Assembly (NCBI GenBank): GCA_935421135.1
Contig: OW285188.1
Location: 22,111,233-22,175,232 of the forward strand
Reading direction: 5' to 3'
DNA from: Bugulina stolonifera
Taxonomy: Eukaryota > Bryozoa > Gymnolaemata > Cheilostomatida > Bugulidae
Length of the DNA: 64,000 nt
Shown here piece after piece: positions 1 through 11,100 of the stretch; position 1 is the first letter of the stretch, and the number at the start of each line of letters is the position of its first letter. Position numbers and translations under genes: made by a program. The notes under the pieces were generated by a model. It had not been told where the DNA came from, searched no databases, and saw only the letters and a list, made by a program, of their open reading frames with translations.

Positions 1-171
1 GCAATTCATAGTGCGTAAATAAACATTATTCCAATTATAATGGGACATTGCTGAAGATCGTCCGACTTCTATGTAGTAGAAAGTTTCCAGTAACTTATCT
101 GTTAGGAAAATTCAAAGAACTTCGTTATAGGTCCCTACAGTTTATCTTGATTACATATTATTTTACTTTGG
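1..171. other. Intergenic, no gene seen
   Basis: AT-rich sequence without a recognisable coding exon or RNA gene. It leads into the tandem duplication that follows. Confidence 0.4.
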
Positions 172-560
172 CCGGTAAAATGAAATCACTAATAACCTTG
201 CTGTAACAAGGCCTTCTTAAAGTTCAGCTATGTTAAAAATTATGAATTGATAGATTCTTCATATCTTCTTTGATTTGCATACTTTACATCTTTTTCTAAA
301 ACAGGGAAGTGGAAAACGTCTTGAGACTTGCTTGTGCATTTAATATTGTTCAACTTGTTTTGGTAAAATGAAGTCACTAAAAACCTTGCTGTAACAAGCC
401 TTCTTGAAGTTCAGCTATGTTAGAAAGTAAAAATTGGTGGGTTCTTCATATTATTTTCTTCGATTCCGTAGCATCTTTTTCGAAAGCAGATAAGTCGAAA
501 ATGTCTTGAGACTTGCTTGTGCTTTCTATATTGTATAGCTTGCTTTGGTAAAATGACATC
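172..560. repeat. Tandem duplication, about 188-bp unit
   Basis: Two diverged copies lie head to tail. Both begin GGTAAAATGAARTCACTAA and continue through an ACCTTGCTGTAACAAG block, TTCAGCTATGTTA, a CATCTTTTTC block and GTCTTGAGACTTGCTTGTGC. The first starts near 172 and the second near 362; a third copy begins at about 547 but stops after roughly 20 bases. Divergence is roughly 15-20% by eye, so the duplication is old. No ORF runs through it. Confidence 0.75.
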
Positions 561-1385
561 ACCGATAAACAGTTTTGGCATTATTTATATGCAACCATAT
601 CACATCAGATTAAAACTTTCCACAATTTGCAGGTTACATAACATTTAATTATACATGTATATTATTGTGTTGAACTAACAATCTGTTACCTCTGTAACTG
701 TAATGGAGTTGTCCTACCTTATACATATACATGTATTATATTATATTATTTTATAGTCTAATAGCATAGCTACAAAGCTCTAGCTCAGCTTTTTCTAAAC
801 TTCATTCTATTTCATAAACCTAACCAGTACCAGTATTGTTTCAACTATAAATAAAGACATAAATATGTTTTCTGCTGGTAATTACCATTATGCAATCTGC
901 ATAATCAGCTGCACAATGGTTGCCAGCTCAGTAATATGTAAAATTATAATAATGTAATAAATAATTGTAACGAGTATAATATATATAATAATTTTACTCC
1001 TCAATTATAATATGACTTGTAATCAGTTATAATGTAGGTCTAGTTAATTATCAAGTTACGAAAGCAGTTGTTTGATAATTGCTTACCACATGGTTGAGCT
1101 AGCTTTTCCGCAATGGCTTGCCATATGTTCTTTTTCAGACCTTCGTCCTTATAGCTACCTTGGATGACCAAGGTCATAAAGTATCGGATTATCTCTAGCT
1201 CTCTTAATGAACAGCTCAGCCGAGAAAAACAATGCAATAAATGTTGCTATAATAAAATATGTAATTTATATGAATCATTGAAAAAAACAAGCACTTTTAG
1301 TTCTTTGGCTTTACTTAGACCTCCGGCATGACATAACTACATGTATAATAATAGGCTTGAGTCATGCTATAATAATAGCATAGAG
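561..1385. other. Intergenic, nothing recognised
   Basis: AT-rich DNA with many short palindromes (TACATGTA) and runs of TATA. A 65-codon minus-strand ORF at 1040-1237 has no family resemblance or splice context that I can support. Confidence 0.35.
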
Positions 1386-2100
1386 TCATGGGGGATCAGC
1401 CATTGGTTGTGATCTGTTAATCAATGGGCCTGGGTTTAATCCGTAACTGCTCAAAGTTTTGCGTTTAGATGAACAATAGGATAGTAGTGGGTCACTGTGG
1501 TCAACCCCACTCCTGTACTCGTTATAGTCAGCGACACGGACTGATTTCTGAGCAGACAGACTCACTATGCCCGTGAACCAGCCCTGTTGGATCATCATAA
1601 ATGGTAGCGATCATGGTCACTTGGTGTTTGTCTTTTCATTCCCGACACCACATTGTTCTTCCCCATAAAGATATTACCTCTCCTTTTTTCAACTTTGAGT
1701 TTTTATTTGTGAAGGCAATCCTGTTCGGCCATTCTGCACTGTGCCTACTACCTGTGTGTCCTTAGACAGATGACATTCAGTATGTGCCCCTTGTCGAGTA
1801 AACCAGTCGGTGGTCTCATCATAGTCTAAGTGGTTTTACCACCAACATCAAACTCTGCAGCAGATGTGTAGCCTGTCTTGCTATCACAAATTTGATATAG
1901 TTTTGTTCCCCAATTATCAGCCTTATTGGCATTATATACTCTATAGTGGACCCTACTCCTAGAGGCACATATTGTCTCATCTTGGCTGTGATTCTTTCTG
2001 GTGTAGCAGCAGAGGAATATTTAACAATCAAAAGATTCCAGAAGTTACTTTTTTGTACAAGGGGTCATGACCATCTTCACCTCGGCGGACCTCTATTTTT
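1386..2100 (-). pseudogene. piggyBac-type transposase remnant
   Basis: This is a degenerate DDE transposase of the piggyBac (PGBD) family, which performs TTAA-specific cut-and-paste transposition. In minus-strand order there are: MI-KY followed by AKMRQYVPLG (1819-2031), matching the family's conserved MIKF...KQYMP block; a GTVQNGRTGLPSQIK segment near 1700-1750, matching the CGTVR-N-RKGLP block; a KKGEV stretch; a KDKHQVTMIATIYDD segment near 1600-1640, matching the K-D-KRxVxMLSTxH block; and YNEYRSGVDHSDPLLSYCSS (1386-1598), matching the very characteristic YNxxMGGVDxxD signature. The blocks sit in different frames with in-frame stops between them, so the gene is dead. The N-terminal region and terminal repeats were not located. 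The family call rests on the order and spacing of five motifs. Confidence 0.8.
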
Positions 2101-3054
2101 AGCAACATCACGGCGCCTTTAAATTTTTATGGATCATTTTGTGATTTAAGGTTATTCCTGAACATATTTCCAAAACAAGTTGATAGAACTGGGAGATGTT
2201 GATTCACACTTGCATCTGGTTGTGAAGTTGTAGCTACCACTATTTGGTTTCATGCATGCATCAGTGATTTTTTATTTGAAATTTAGGGGGTTGTCGCCCT
2301 CTGTATTTCAGTGAACAGACAACCTTTATGCATGCACTTGCACCCAGAGGGCATACAAAACATTTTGCGGAATTGTAAGGATGCATCATTAATGAATACA
2401 GTGAGAAGGATGCTTTGTGTATTGTTCATGGTAAGGTCACCTTAGGTGTCTTTTGGTTCCCTGCTTTATCGGTTCTCTCGTCCTTGACCTTAATCTACTT
2501 CTACCCTGCCCATTCCTGCTCACCCTACCAACACACTCCCTTTTCTCTTCCCCTTGTTTTTTTGTTTTGTATTGAGACATTGGGGATCTCTATCAGCTAT
2601 GATATTTGGTGTGCTGTAGCAATGGTGGTTTCATTCATATGGCATTTGGAACAAACAGTTTTAAAATTTTCATGGAACATGTTTAGATATATTAGTACAT
2701 ATTAGTACAACAGTGACCAGTCTCTCAAAATGATCCTCTCTCTTTGTTTTCCGAACTGTCTTGGTCTTGTCTGATTTCTTCCTTCTACTCCTCAGCCGCT
2801 ATTCTACAACAAGCACAGATATAGCTGTGGATATCTTTGCTTGACTTGACTCCCTTGCCCAACCAACACCGGAGGGAGCAGGCAATTGGAGTCGCTCGAA
2901 TATGATTCTACTACAATAAATCCATGTCAGTAAGGAGAGTTGTCAGTCCATTACTATTGAGAATTATAAAATATATATAAAAAGACTGCTTTGCGTTCGT
3001 ACTTGCCGTTACCATTTACAAGATAAAATATGATACATATATATATATAATATA
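2101..3054. other. Intergenic; one unrecognised ORF
   Basis: A 96-codon plus-strand ORF at 2415-2705 is hydrophobic, with two possible membrane-like segments, but resembles no family I know and has low-complexity codon use. The stretch lies between the piggyBac remnant and the LTR-like sequence and may be mobile-element debris. No RNA gene was seen. Confidence 0.3.
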
Positions 3055-3660
3055 AAATGTTTCTAATATTGGTCACTTATTAATTTGTGCTTACTTCAAT
3101 AATTTCCAAGTAAGCAAGTTTTTTTTTATATTCAAAACGAAGACAGAACAAAAAAAACCTCAAACAAAACCTAGAGCGAAACTACTTATCATAGCCAATA
3201 GAAAAAGCTGTTACAATAGTAGAAAAACCAATAAGATATCTAATTACAAAATGTCAAGGTTGTTTGTCTTAAGTGAAACTAAAATATCTGAACTTAAATA
3301 CATGATATAAAGGCTATTAGATTATACTGATAAGATACATGTCCATAACATCCTCCCGTCCATTGAAGACATAGTACTTCAATACATGTTGAAGTCTATA
3401 AGTTTATAAGTTTGATTTTATCGAGTACATTGAACAGCTTGTACGTGTCTATCACGTTCGGCACGGAGACGTCTGACCTCTTGGCGTAAATTTCTTCGTA
3501 GCCGTCTGGGGACTTGGTGTTTCTGTCGCATCAACTGGCTTAACTGTTCATCTAGTTTTCTCAGGTAACAGAGATGTAGTTTCCTGGCTTTGGTGTAGTA
3601 GCAGCAGGTAGCTGAAGAGACGATCCACTAGAGTCTTCCGACAGTGGTACTTCTGCTGGG
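3055..3660 (-). mobile_element. Probable LTR-retroelement 3' end: polypurine tract plus LTR
   Basis: Read on the minus strand, a basic, Arg/Gln/Glu-rich coding tail ending in TAA (about 3430-3570) is followed by a purine-rich tract GGACGGGAGGA and, immediately after it (from about 3352), a sequence that begins TGTTATGGACATG. It could end near 3055 at GAAACA, giving a TG...CA unit of about 300 bases with a TATA-like AATATAAAA inside. This order (pol C-terminus, polypurine tract, TG-starting LTR) is that of Ty3/gypsy-like elements. No second LTR, primer-binding site or intact polymerase was found in the window, so it is a fragment. The family assignment is inference. Confidence 0.42.
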
Positions 3661-3930
3661 GTGATCACCTTTCTTCACTTACCCATTTTAGTAATAGGAT
3701 GGGCAAGTCCTTGGGGCGCCTTCCTTGCTGTTGTTTGATTTCTGCTATGAAGGGGAGGTTGGGAACTACTGTGTCCCGTCTCTGAAAGGGTCTTCCCATA
3801 GCCAATCATACACGGGACTGGCACCGGCCGGTTGGCCACTTCATAACATTTGTGAACTTCTTGAAATGTTCGGCATCTACTTCATAGATTTTAGTGTTTC
3901 CGCACTTTTTACTCCCCTGTGTAGGTGGTT

Positions 3931-4422
3931 TTAAACACTATCCCAAGGTACACTGGCATAACCACATATGCAGTAGCACATGATGAAGTGCTGGCCAACA
4001 AGCACCTTCACCCGCCTCTCCGTCCCCAGAAAAGGCCATATGGCGCGCACACTGTCCTGCTTCGTGCCAAGAATGCAGACAGTTATGTACTCTAAGGTCG
4101 CCTGGCTGATCCACTGGTTCCTCTCGTCGTCTGACAAGTGTAGTTCCAGCCTCTCCAAGCTCACTCTCACCTCCCGGGTACCATCAGTCTTTTCTCCTAC
4201 AATAGTGCAAGGGCTTATTACTGCTACAGGCACGACAACATTACTATCTCCTGACGGGCCAGCTTCCCGTGCCTGTCCTGCCGTCAAACATACTTGGTTG
4301 GCAGCCCTGGCAGGTATTGGGCCAGCTGTCCTATCAGATGAGATTACCAGGGGCTCTGACACCTCAGCAGAGATGCTTCCCCCCCCCCCCCCCCCCCGCT
4401 CCACGTCACCTCCGCCAGCCAT
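3931..4422 (-). other. Unrecognised 163-codon ORF with a poly-G/C run
   Basis: An open frame is present on both strands here (217 codons on plus at 3980-4633, 163 on minus). The minus frame starts with a Gly-rich stretch encoded by an 18-base homopolymer of C at about 4380-4397. It then has a more protein-like C-terminal half with charged heptads. I do not recognise it. It is noticeably more GC-rich than its surroundings and lies next to the LTR-like sequence, so it may be a gag-like or other element-derived fragment. The homopolymer also makes the frame prone to sequencing error. Confidence 0.25.
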
Positions 4423-4639
4423 CTTGTCCCATGGACCTATGACTGGGGAGGCCTTTCCCTCTCCAGGGGGCAGAGTATTCCCGCTAACAGTGCTATTGGC
4501 TTTCTTTGGGTCTGCAACACCAACCAGGCCGGTTGGTGCCTTCTTCCCTTTTATAAGTCCCCGTCAGCAACCACATCTGGCCGCACTGGAGAGTCCAACA
4601 ACCACTTCTCCTGCTCCCCTGCAGAGTTTGTGATTTGAC

Positions 4640-6120
4640 TCCAAAAATGTAGCACTTACTTAGCTTTAGGAACTTTATTAACTAATATGATTTGTTAATA
4701 AACAGGAGGCTCAATACTTGACTATTGGTTACGGATTAATGGTATTTCAATATGTTGTTTAAAAGATTTCATCTAAAGGTTTTAACACTTGGAATATTGG
4801 GCGATAATTTGAGGTGTTATCGTATTCCTCTCTCCTCTCTTTTGCCATATTTTAATGACTTTTTCATATATTTTACCTGATATGCTAGTTGTAATACCTT
4901 CCAATAGCATCTTCGTTTCCAGCTCAAGTCTCTGTGCTTCTGATTCCAACTCGGCGACAAGCTGTGAAAATGGCTTCTGCCTGATCGCTTTAGAATTCAA
5001 CCTGGTATGCCAGCCTATAAACAAACATACTACAACTATGTTATTATTTTTATGTGACACGTAGCTCTGTCTTGGGTTCTCTAAATCAAATCCATAATTA
5101 CAATGTATATTATTGTACATACCCTACACCTACAGGGCAAGGACATTAATGAGTAGCTGAACAGCATTAGCTGTAAAACTTTAAATCTTTCAAATGGTCT
5201 TTGATAAAAACTATATTATATACATATCGAATTCCCATAATAAACTTTACATTCAGAAAAGGGATTTATAGTAGCCTATATAATATAATGTTTCTCTCAA
5301 ATAGGTTGTGCACAGCGATATTTTAAAACTAACATATATGTAACAGCTCGTTTTGTATTGAATACTTTTACAGTGGTATCAATGGCCTGAGATATTTACA
5401 AGAACCCAAGGATGAATCCAGAGGTTTAGTACTATAACATAATCTGAAACTATATTGTGAAAATTACGCCAATTTTCATATAAATTGAAAGTGTTGTGTA
5501 GTGCCACAGAGCCAGCCACTAGCATAAATGCCTCCAATATCTTAACACTTTCCCCATGTAGCCTGGCCAGTATGAAAGTTGCGCCCTACTATGTTAGCTT
5601 GACATATATTTCCAATAGCCCTCCATAAAGCTAACAATGTACATAGTTAAAAGGAGGGATAATTCTATGTGATTCCAGCCACCTGCTAACAATTCAGGTG
5701 GGTCATGCTAGCTCCGTAGCCCAGTACCTACATGTAGTTACCACTCTAGGTAGGTACTGGGTGTGTTGCTATCCAATGTGCTCTGTAGATCAACTCCTCA
5801 AGGGTATAGTAGCGTGTGTAGAATAGTGTATTGTGTAAATGATCCTATCTAGGTATAAGAATGAATGCACTGTACAATGAAAACTGCCTCACTTATATAG
5901 TACTGAGAACGAAGAGGCTCGATGATGATTGGCTGATTGGCACAAGACTGTACGAGAGTCCAGTCAAGAATGCCAACAGCCCACTGCCGGGTTAAGCCCA
6001 CAAGTAGTTATTATAACAAGCAAGTACAATAGTATGAATGTCACAGTTGAGATAATAGCTAATTAAGACATAACGATTACATAATAGGTTGATATGGATA
6101 ATACATTTGTATGTATAAGG
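4640..6120. other. Intergenic; one possible orphan coding fragment at 4782-5020
   Basis: On the minus strand, 4782-5020 reads as a charged, helix-prone stretch (FSQLVAELESEAQRLELETK) preceded by an acceptor-like TTTATAG. It looks coding-like but matches nothing I recognise and may be an exon of a mobile element. The rest is AT-rich. A hairpin lies at 5720-5761 and is listed separately. No RNA gene was seen. Confidence 0.25.
5720..5761. repeat. Perfect 12-bp inverted repeat (hairpin)
   Basis: CCCAGTACCTAC at 5720-5731 is mirrored by GTAGGTACTGGG at 5750-5761 with an 18-base loop. It may be a MITE core or a random hairpin; no flanking terminal repeats were identified. Confidence 0.7.
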
Positions 6121-6975
6121 TTAATAGCATACGACCAAAGCCACCTGACTACGGCTTGGCTGGCTTAGTGTCATGTCACTGATACGGATTAATATAGAGC
6201 AGGGCAGCCGGTCACCACACAATATTCCAGTTTGAACAGGCTTCCACGAACTAGTAGCCCCTAATAGTAAATTTGACACGATCTCAATGAATTCAGTTAA
6301 TGATGAAAGTGCTTTCCTGTATTCTACTTTGTTCGACCAGCTCAAAGCCATAACAGCAGATCTACTGGACATCAAGTCGAACCAATGATTGACTTGTTCA
6401 CTGTTCACTGTCATGTGGAAGGTCATTGGAGATAACCTGGAGTGCTGCATCCACGCTGTGGCTAAACACGTGTAAAGCTGTTTTCACTTTTATTTTTGCA
6501 AAGTGCTTCGGGTCTAATTTTCCATGAGTCAAATTAGGAGCGAGTTTTAAATCTTTTCCCTCTTGATAAGATGCAAGCATAATTAGTGGTGCTTTGCTCA
6601 CCTTGGCAGATGGTAATCCATACTTGGCAACCGTTGACTGCAAGAGTGATATCATGCTTGCATAACGCTGATCTCAGATTTTTTACTACATGGGGGAAAC
6701 CTGCCATAAGGAAGACTTTCTTGTTGGGCAGATGAGGGTGCTCAATGCTTGTCCTAACACAAACTTCACTGGAAGGATTTGCGCCAAAACTCTTCCACAA
6801 GGCTTGGTTATCTGAACCCATGTCACTTGTTACTACGCAAACGGCTAAACCAATGTCGTATGCACTTTTGATGATCTCCAAAATGATGGGTTTCACCATT
6901 GACAGAGTTTCCCATGTAGTAGTGAGCAATGACTTGCTTCCAGCGAAGAGTCAATTGAACAAAGTGTAGAGCTTT
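6121..6975 (-). pseudogene. P-element/THAP9-type transposase remnant
   Basis: This is a decayed transposase of the P-element superfamily (RNase H-like catalytic core with a GTP-binding insertion). In minus-strand order there are: RWKQVIAHYYMGNSVNG just above 6900, then MVKPIILEII, then VVTSDMGSDNQALWKSFG and a PHVVKNLRSAL segment (6534-6929). These match the family's RWKQ-I-Y, SDMGS-N--LW and PH--KN-RN blocks. Next come DLKLAPNLTHGKLDP and a helix resembling the KV--A-QVFS segment (6398-6655). An EFIEIVSNLL...WKPVQTGIL stretch follows (6121-6450), matching the C-terminal portion. Consecutive blocks change frame at least three times, so no full protein can be made. The N-terminal THAP zinc finger and the terminal inverted repeats were not found. 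Confidence 0.82.
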
Positions 6976-8075
6976 GATGCCAAAACCATGCAATTACAGC
7001 ACCAATATTTAAATAAAAAGAGCGATCACCATGACATTGAAACATTATAGTGTATTTCCTATGGAAAATGACATAGATTCAGTTAACTCCATTACTCTTT
7101 CAAGCCTAGGAGGTATAGCCAGATTATTAGAAGTACAAATGTATCATATGGTTATGATTTTTTACTTGACAATATGATGACAAGGGCATGAGTTGCCATA
7201 CCAGAATGGTCGGGAAGTAATAGAAAACCAGTAAATGATGCGAAAATGAGTTTTTATCAATATAGTACATATTTATATTGTTGTGTCCTATATACAAGGT
7301 ATTAAAATTGATGTTTTATGATTTTGCACTTTGATACTTTACTAATGTCTTGGCTATTACACTCTTGTATTGTGCTATGTTCTAGTGTTCGATTTATGAA
7401 CAGAGTTTTAACATTTCATTTGTCAAAATGTCTGTTGTCAGGATTGTAATACTGATTACTAACATACCTAGGATCATTTTAAGTTATATATATACCTTTA
7501 CAAACCTATTACATGTACCACGTTGGAATAAGTACCAACAACAAAGACCAAATTAAAATTAAAATCCTAATCCAAACCATCTACATGTAAGTTTGAATGA
7601 AAACTGGAGATAACCATTAATAATTATATCTGTTGTTTGAAGGCACTGGCAATTTCAACGAGTCTTTGCCTGGTGCATCAAGTGGAGACAACTAGACATC
7701 ATAATATTGACTCACAATGTGGTAATAAAAACCCATTGTATACTCTGGACCCTAGGACCTAGAATTTTTTTATTTGTACTGTGTTGGCTGTAGAAGAAAT
7801 GACTGGCAAAAACCAATACTATTTCATCATACAAGACAATTTTATGACTATTACATTCAAACTTTTCATGAATAGCTTCTTTCAAAACTGTTACATGATA
7901 TCACCTTTCAGCAGTCACCTGCTATCAATATCTTGTAAATATGACCAGTTGTTTACAAATTGTAAAATGTATATGCATACATAATTGAACCAAACCACTG
8001 TGTAAATTGGCAAATTACACTTGTGCAATGTGCATACCTCATTTTGCACTCAGCAGACAAGCAGCATGTTGCATG
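6976..8075. other. Intergenic upstream of the astacin gene
   Basis: No coding exon or RNA gene recognised. A 67-codon plus ORF at 7781-7984 has no family resemblance. Confidence 0.35.
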
Positions 8076-8086
8076 TTATATATAGA
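8076..8086 (+). promoter_or_regulatory. TATA-like element upstream of the astacin gene
   Basis: TTATATATAGA lies about 107 bases before the proposed start codon at 8193. That would place transcription initiation near 8107-8112 with a short leader. The assignment rests on position and sequence only; AT-rich DNA produces such matches by chance. Confidence 0.25.
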
Positions 8087-8192
8087 GAGGTTAAAATAGG
8101 CATGCTGTCACTATACCTTCAGCTTTAGCAGGCTCAAGTAAGCAGCAATTTCAGCATACAATACTGACTCTCTTGTAATTGTATCACTTGGG

Positions 8193-11100
8193 ATGGGACT
8201 ACATTATGTATATACTAATTATATCATAATTCTGATTATCTCTCTCAAGGTAAGATTGAAAGTTGTAAGCCGCCATATTGTACATGTGCTCTTCTGAATC
8301 CTTTTATTCCCTGTATCTGCATTTATCAACAAGGATGTACAGTACTTATAAATGTATAAATATTAGATGCAAGTTTTAACCATCTGTCAAAGTAGTAAAA
8401 GTCTATTTTAGAGCATTTTTGTTTTCATCTCAATTGATTTATTTGTTTATCACAGGGTCACTGCTGACAAACTGCCATACAGTTTGTATGATGTAATATG
8501 AATTGTGTAGGGCCAATAATATTAGCATATCATTATTTAGTATGTACCATTCACCATTGCTGTACACATAGGTTGTAGCTGGCTCCCGCCCTTTTCAAAT
8601 ACAGACACCTGCTGAATACCTGTTGGCATCCGATGACAGTTCTCTAGATAAAACTATTACCATAGATCAGGTAATTCAAAAGGTGTTGAAAACACACCAT
8701 GGATCTTCCCTCGATGATGCAGATGCAGGTACGTCATCACATGTATTCATACATATTTCCACCTTATATCTTTTACTGCTAGCACTGTGCTAGATGTTTT
8801 GATGTCGGTTATATCAGATTTTTGTGGCGTTATGGCTGGCCCCTCCAGTTTAGGAGTTCAAAACCTTTTTTCATTGAAAATTAAAAAAAATGATTTTTCA
8901 TAAAATAAGAGCCTAACTTATAATATTGTTGTACCATTCAAGTGCTCTATGTAGTATTCATAGCATACATTGTATCTATCTTTGTAACAATATTCAATGC
9001 ATTTGAGATGATGTTATAAGGAACAGTTAGTAACCTAACAATATCTTGTACACTCACTGGACAATAAAATTCATTTCATCACAAAATATAATTTGAAAGA
9101 TGTGGGTGCCCCTTGTTCAATCTTGCATTTGATAATTCAAACCAGGTGTTGCTACATGTCTTTATAATAGTTGTCAAACTAGTAATTGCTTTTTGTAACT
9201 TTCTAACAAAGTCATTAGCAGTGTGTTCGTACATCACAGTAATAGTGGGGTTAGATGTTTGCTGTTTGCATCACAGTAATAGTGGGGTTAGATGTTTGCT
9301 GATATACATTGCCTGTACTGTACTGCACACAAAGTTTATGTTTTCGTTACAGACCTGCTCGAAGTTCAATCCTTCTTCTGTGATTATACAAAAGATAAAA
9401 TCCTTATAAACATGTACATGTAGTTTAAATTGGAACCATGAACCTCAAGGAAAGCAACTAGTGCTAATATTGTGCTTTTATTGTGGTGAAAATAGTAGCA
9501 AAGACACAGTAGACATGATAATGTAATTCTTATTTCCAGCTACTACTGCTATGCTCATGGCAGACGACTCCTCAATGGTGTTGGCTGAGATGGACATGAT
9601 GTTAACCCATAGGCAATATGCAAATCTCTATAGTAACAAGATGAAGGTACAGGACTCTCTGCGTCAAAAATTAAAGTGAGTATTACTAAAATAGAATTAC
9701 ACCCATGTAGGGCCACCTTCGATGATTCACCTCATTTTGAAGTGTAAAACTTGTTCTGTGCACCGCTAATCTGTTGGTAATTATCCGTTAGATATTGATA
9801 GCACCGATTTGGCTGTCATACTCGCATTACTACAGCCTACTGCGACAGCCATAATATAATGAGAACCAGTTAATCATGACTATCGGAATGACCTGATATG
9901 TTGGTCTTTTACGATCTCAACTAGATGGTAGAAATTTAGACTACGTGGCTATAACAGACAGCACTCATTGTATCCTCGATTAATTACCCATGGATCATCA
10001 TTATAATTGGCTAATATCGAGTCTTCTGGAATGGATCACTGACTCTGAGAGCTAGAATCATCATTGTTATAGAATAGAATAAAATAGTTCAAAGTTTAAG
10101 TACTTCCATCATGAGTTATGTCAGCTGTTGCTTTCTAGTGGCCTTCATATAGTCATACATGCACACCGGAGCTGTTCAGTTTTCATGGTGTGCAAAGTTG
10201 ACTCAGTTTAATGTTGTTCATGTAGCCTCTAAATAGAATTATGTGTGAGCTTTGGAACAGATATGATATATTAAGTCTATAGGTATTTCTTGCGGTAGAC
10301 AACGTAATCTCTTTTCCAGAGTGCAGAGCAGACGGAAGAGAAAGGTGTTCCTAAGTGCAGCTACTTGGGATAACAATGAAGTACCTTATGTCCTTAATCC
10401 CTGGGACTTCTGTGAGTTATCTCCCTTAGATTTCACCACATACTAACAATACATGTACACATATGTAAGGCTAACAGTATTCTATTCCCAACCCTGTGTG
10501 ATTTCTATTATGGCCAAAAGCATTACACAATCCACTATCTAAACTCTAGCTTGGTTCTTAGATTATATGCTCTATTTTTCAATGTCAGTTAGCTGGCGGT
10601 TTTTAATTTTGATGTAATTTCTGTTTTGGTGTTTTATGAGCATGTTATCTGACATGAACATGAAAAAAGGCTTTGGGAATTTGGATTTGTTATGACCATT
10701 TCACCTGATAGTCTGTATATTATTATAACGTCTCACTAGCTGGTAATGAGAGGGCCATCATACACCTAGCAATGCAGGAATGGGAGCAGTACACTTGTGT
10801 CAGATTCAGACCTTCCAACAGCTCAGACAACAACCGACTGGTTTTCCAAAATGGCATTGGGTGAGTATCATACACTGTTAAGTACATGCAAGTGCATTGG
10901 GTGAGTATTGTACATGTACATGTAAGTGCATTGGGTGAGTATTGTACAAGTACATGTAAGTGCATTGGGTGAGTATTGTACACTGTACATGTAAGTGCAT
11001 TGGGTGAGTATAATTGTACATGTACATGTAAGTGCATTGGGTGAGTATTGTACAAGTACATGTAAGTGCATTGGGTGAGTATTGTACATGTACATGTAAG

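Noticed and set aside
3980..4633. 217-codon plus-strand ORF rich in Pro/Ser
   Set aside because: It overlaps a minus ORF in antisense, depends on a poly-C run and has no family resemblance; neither strand can be preferred with confidence.
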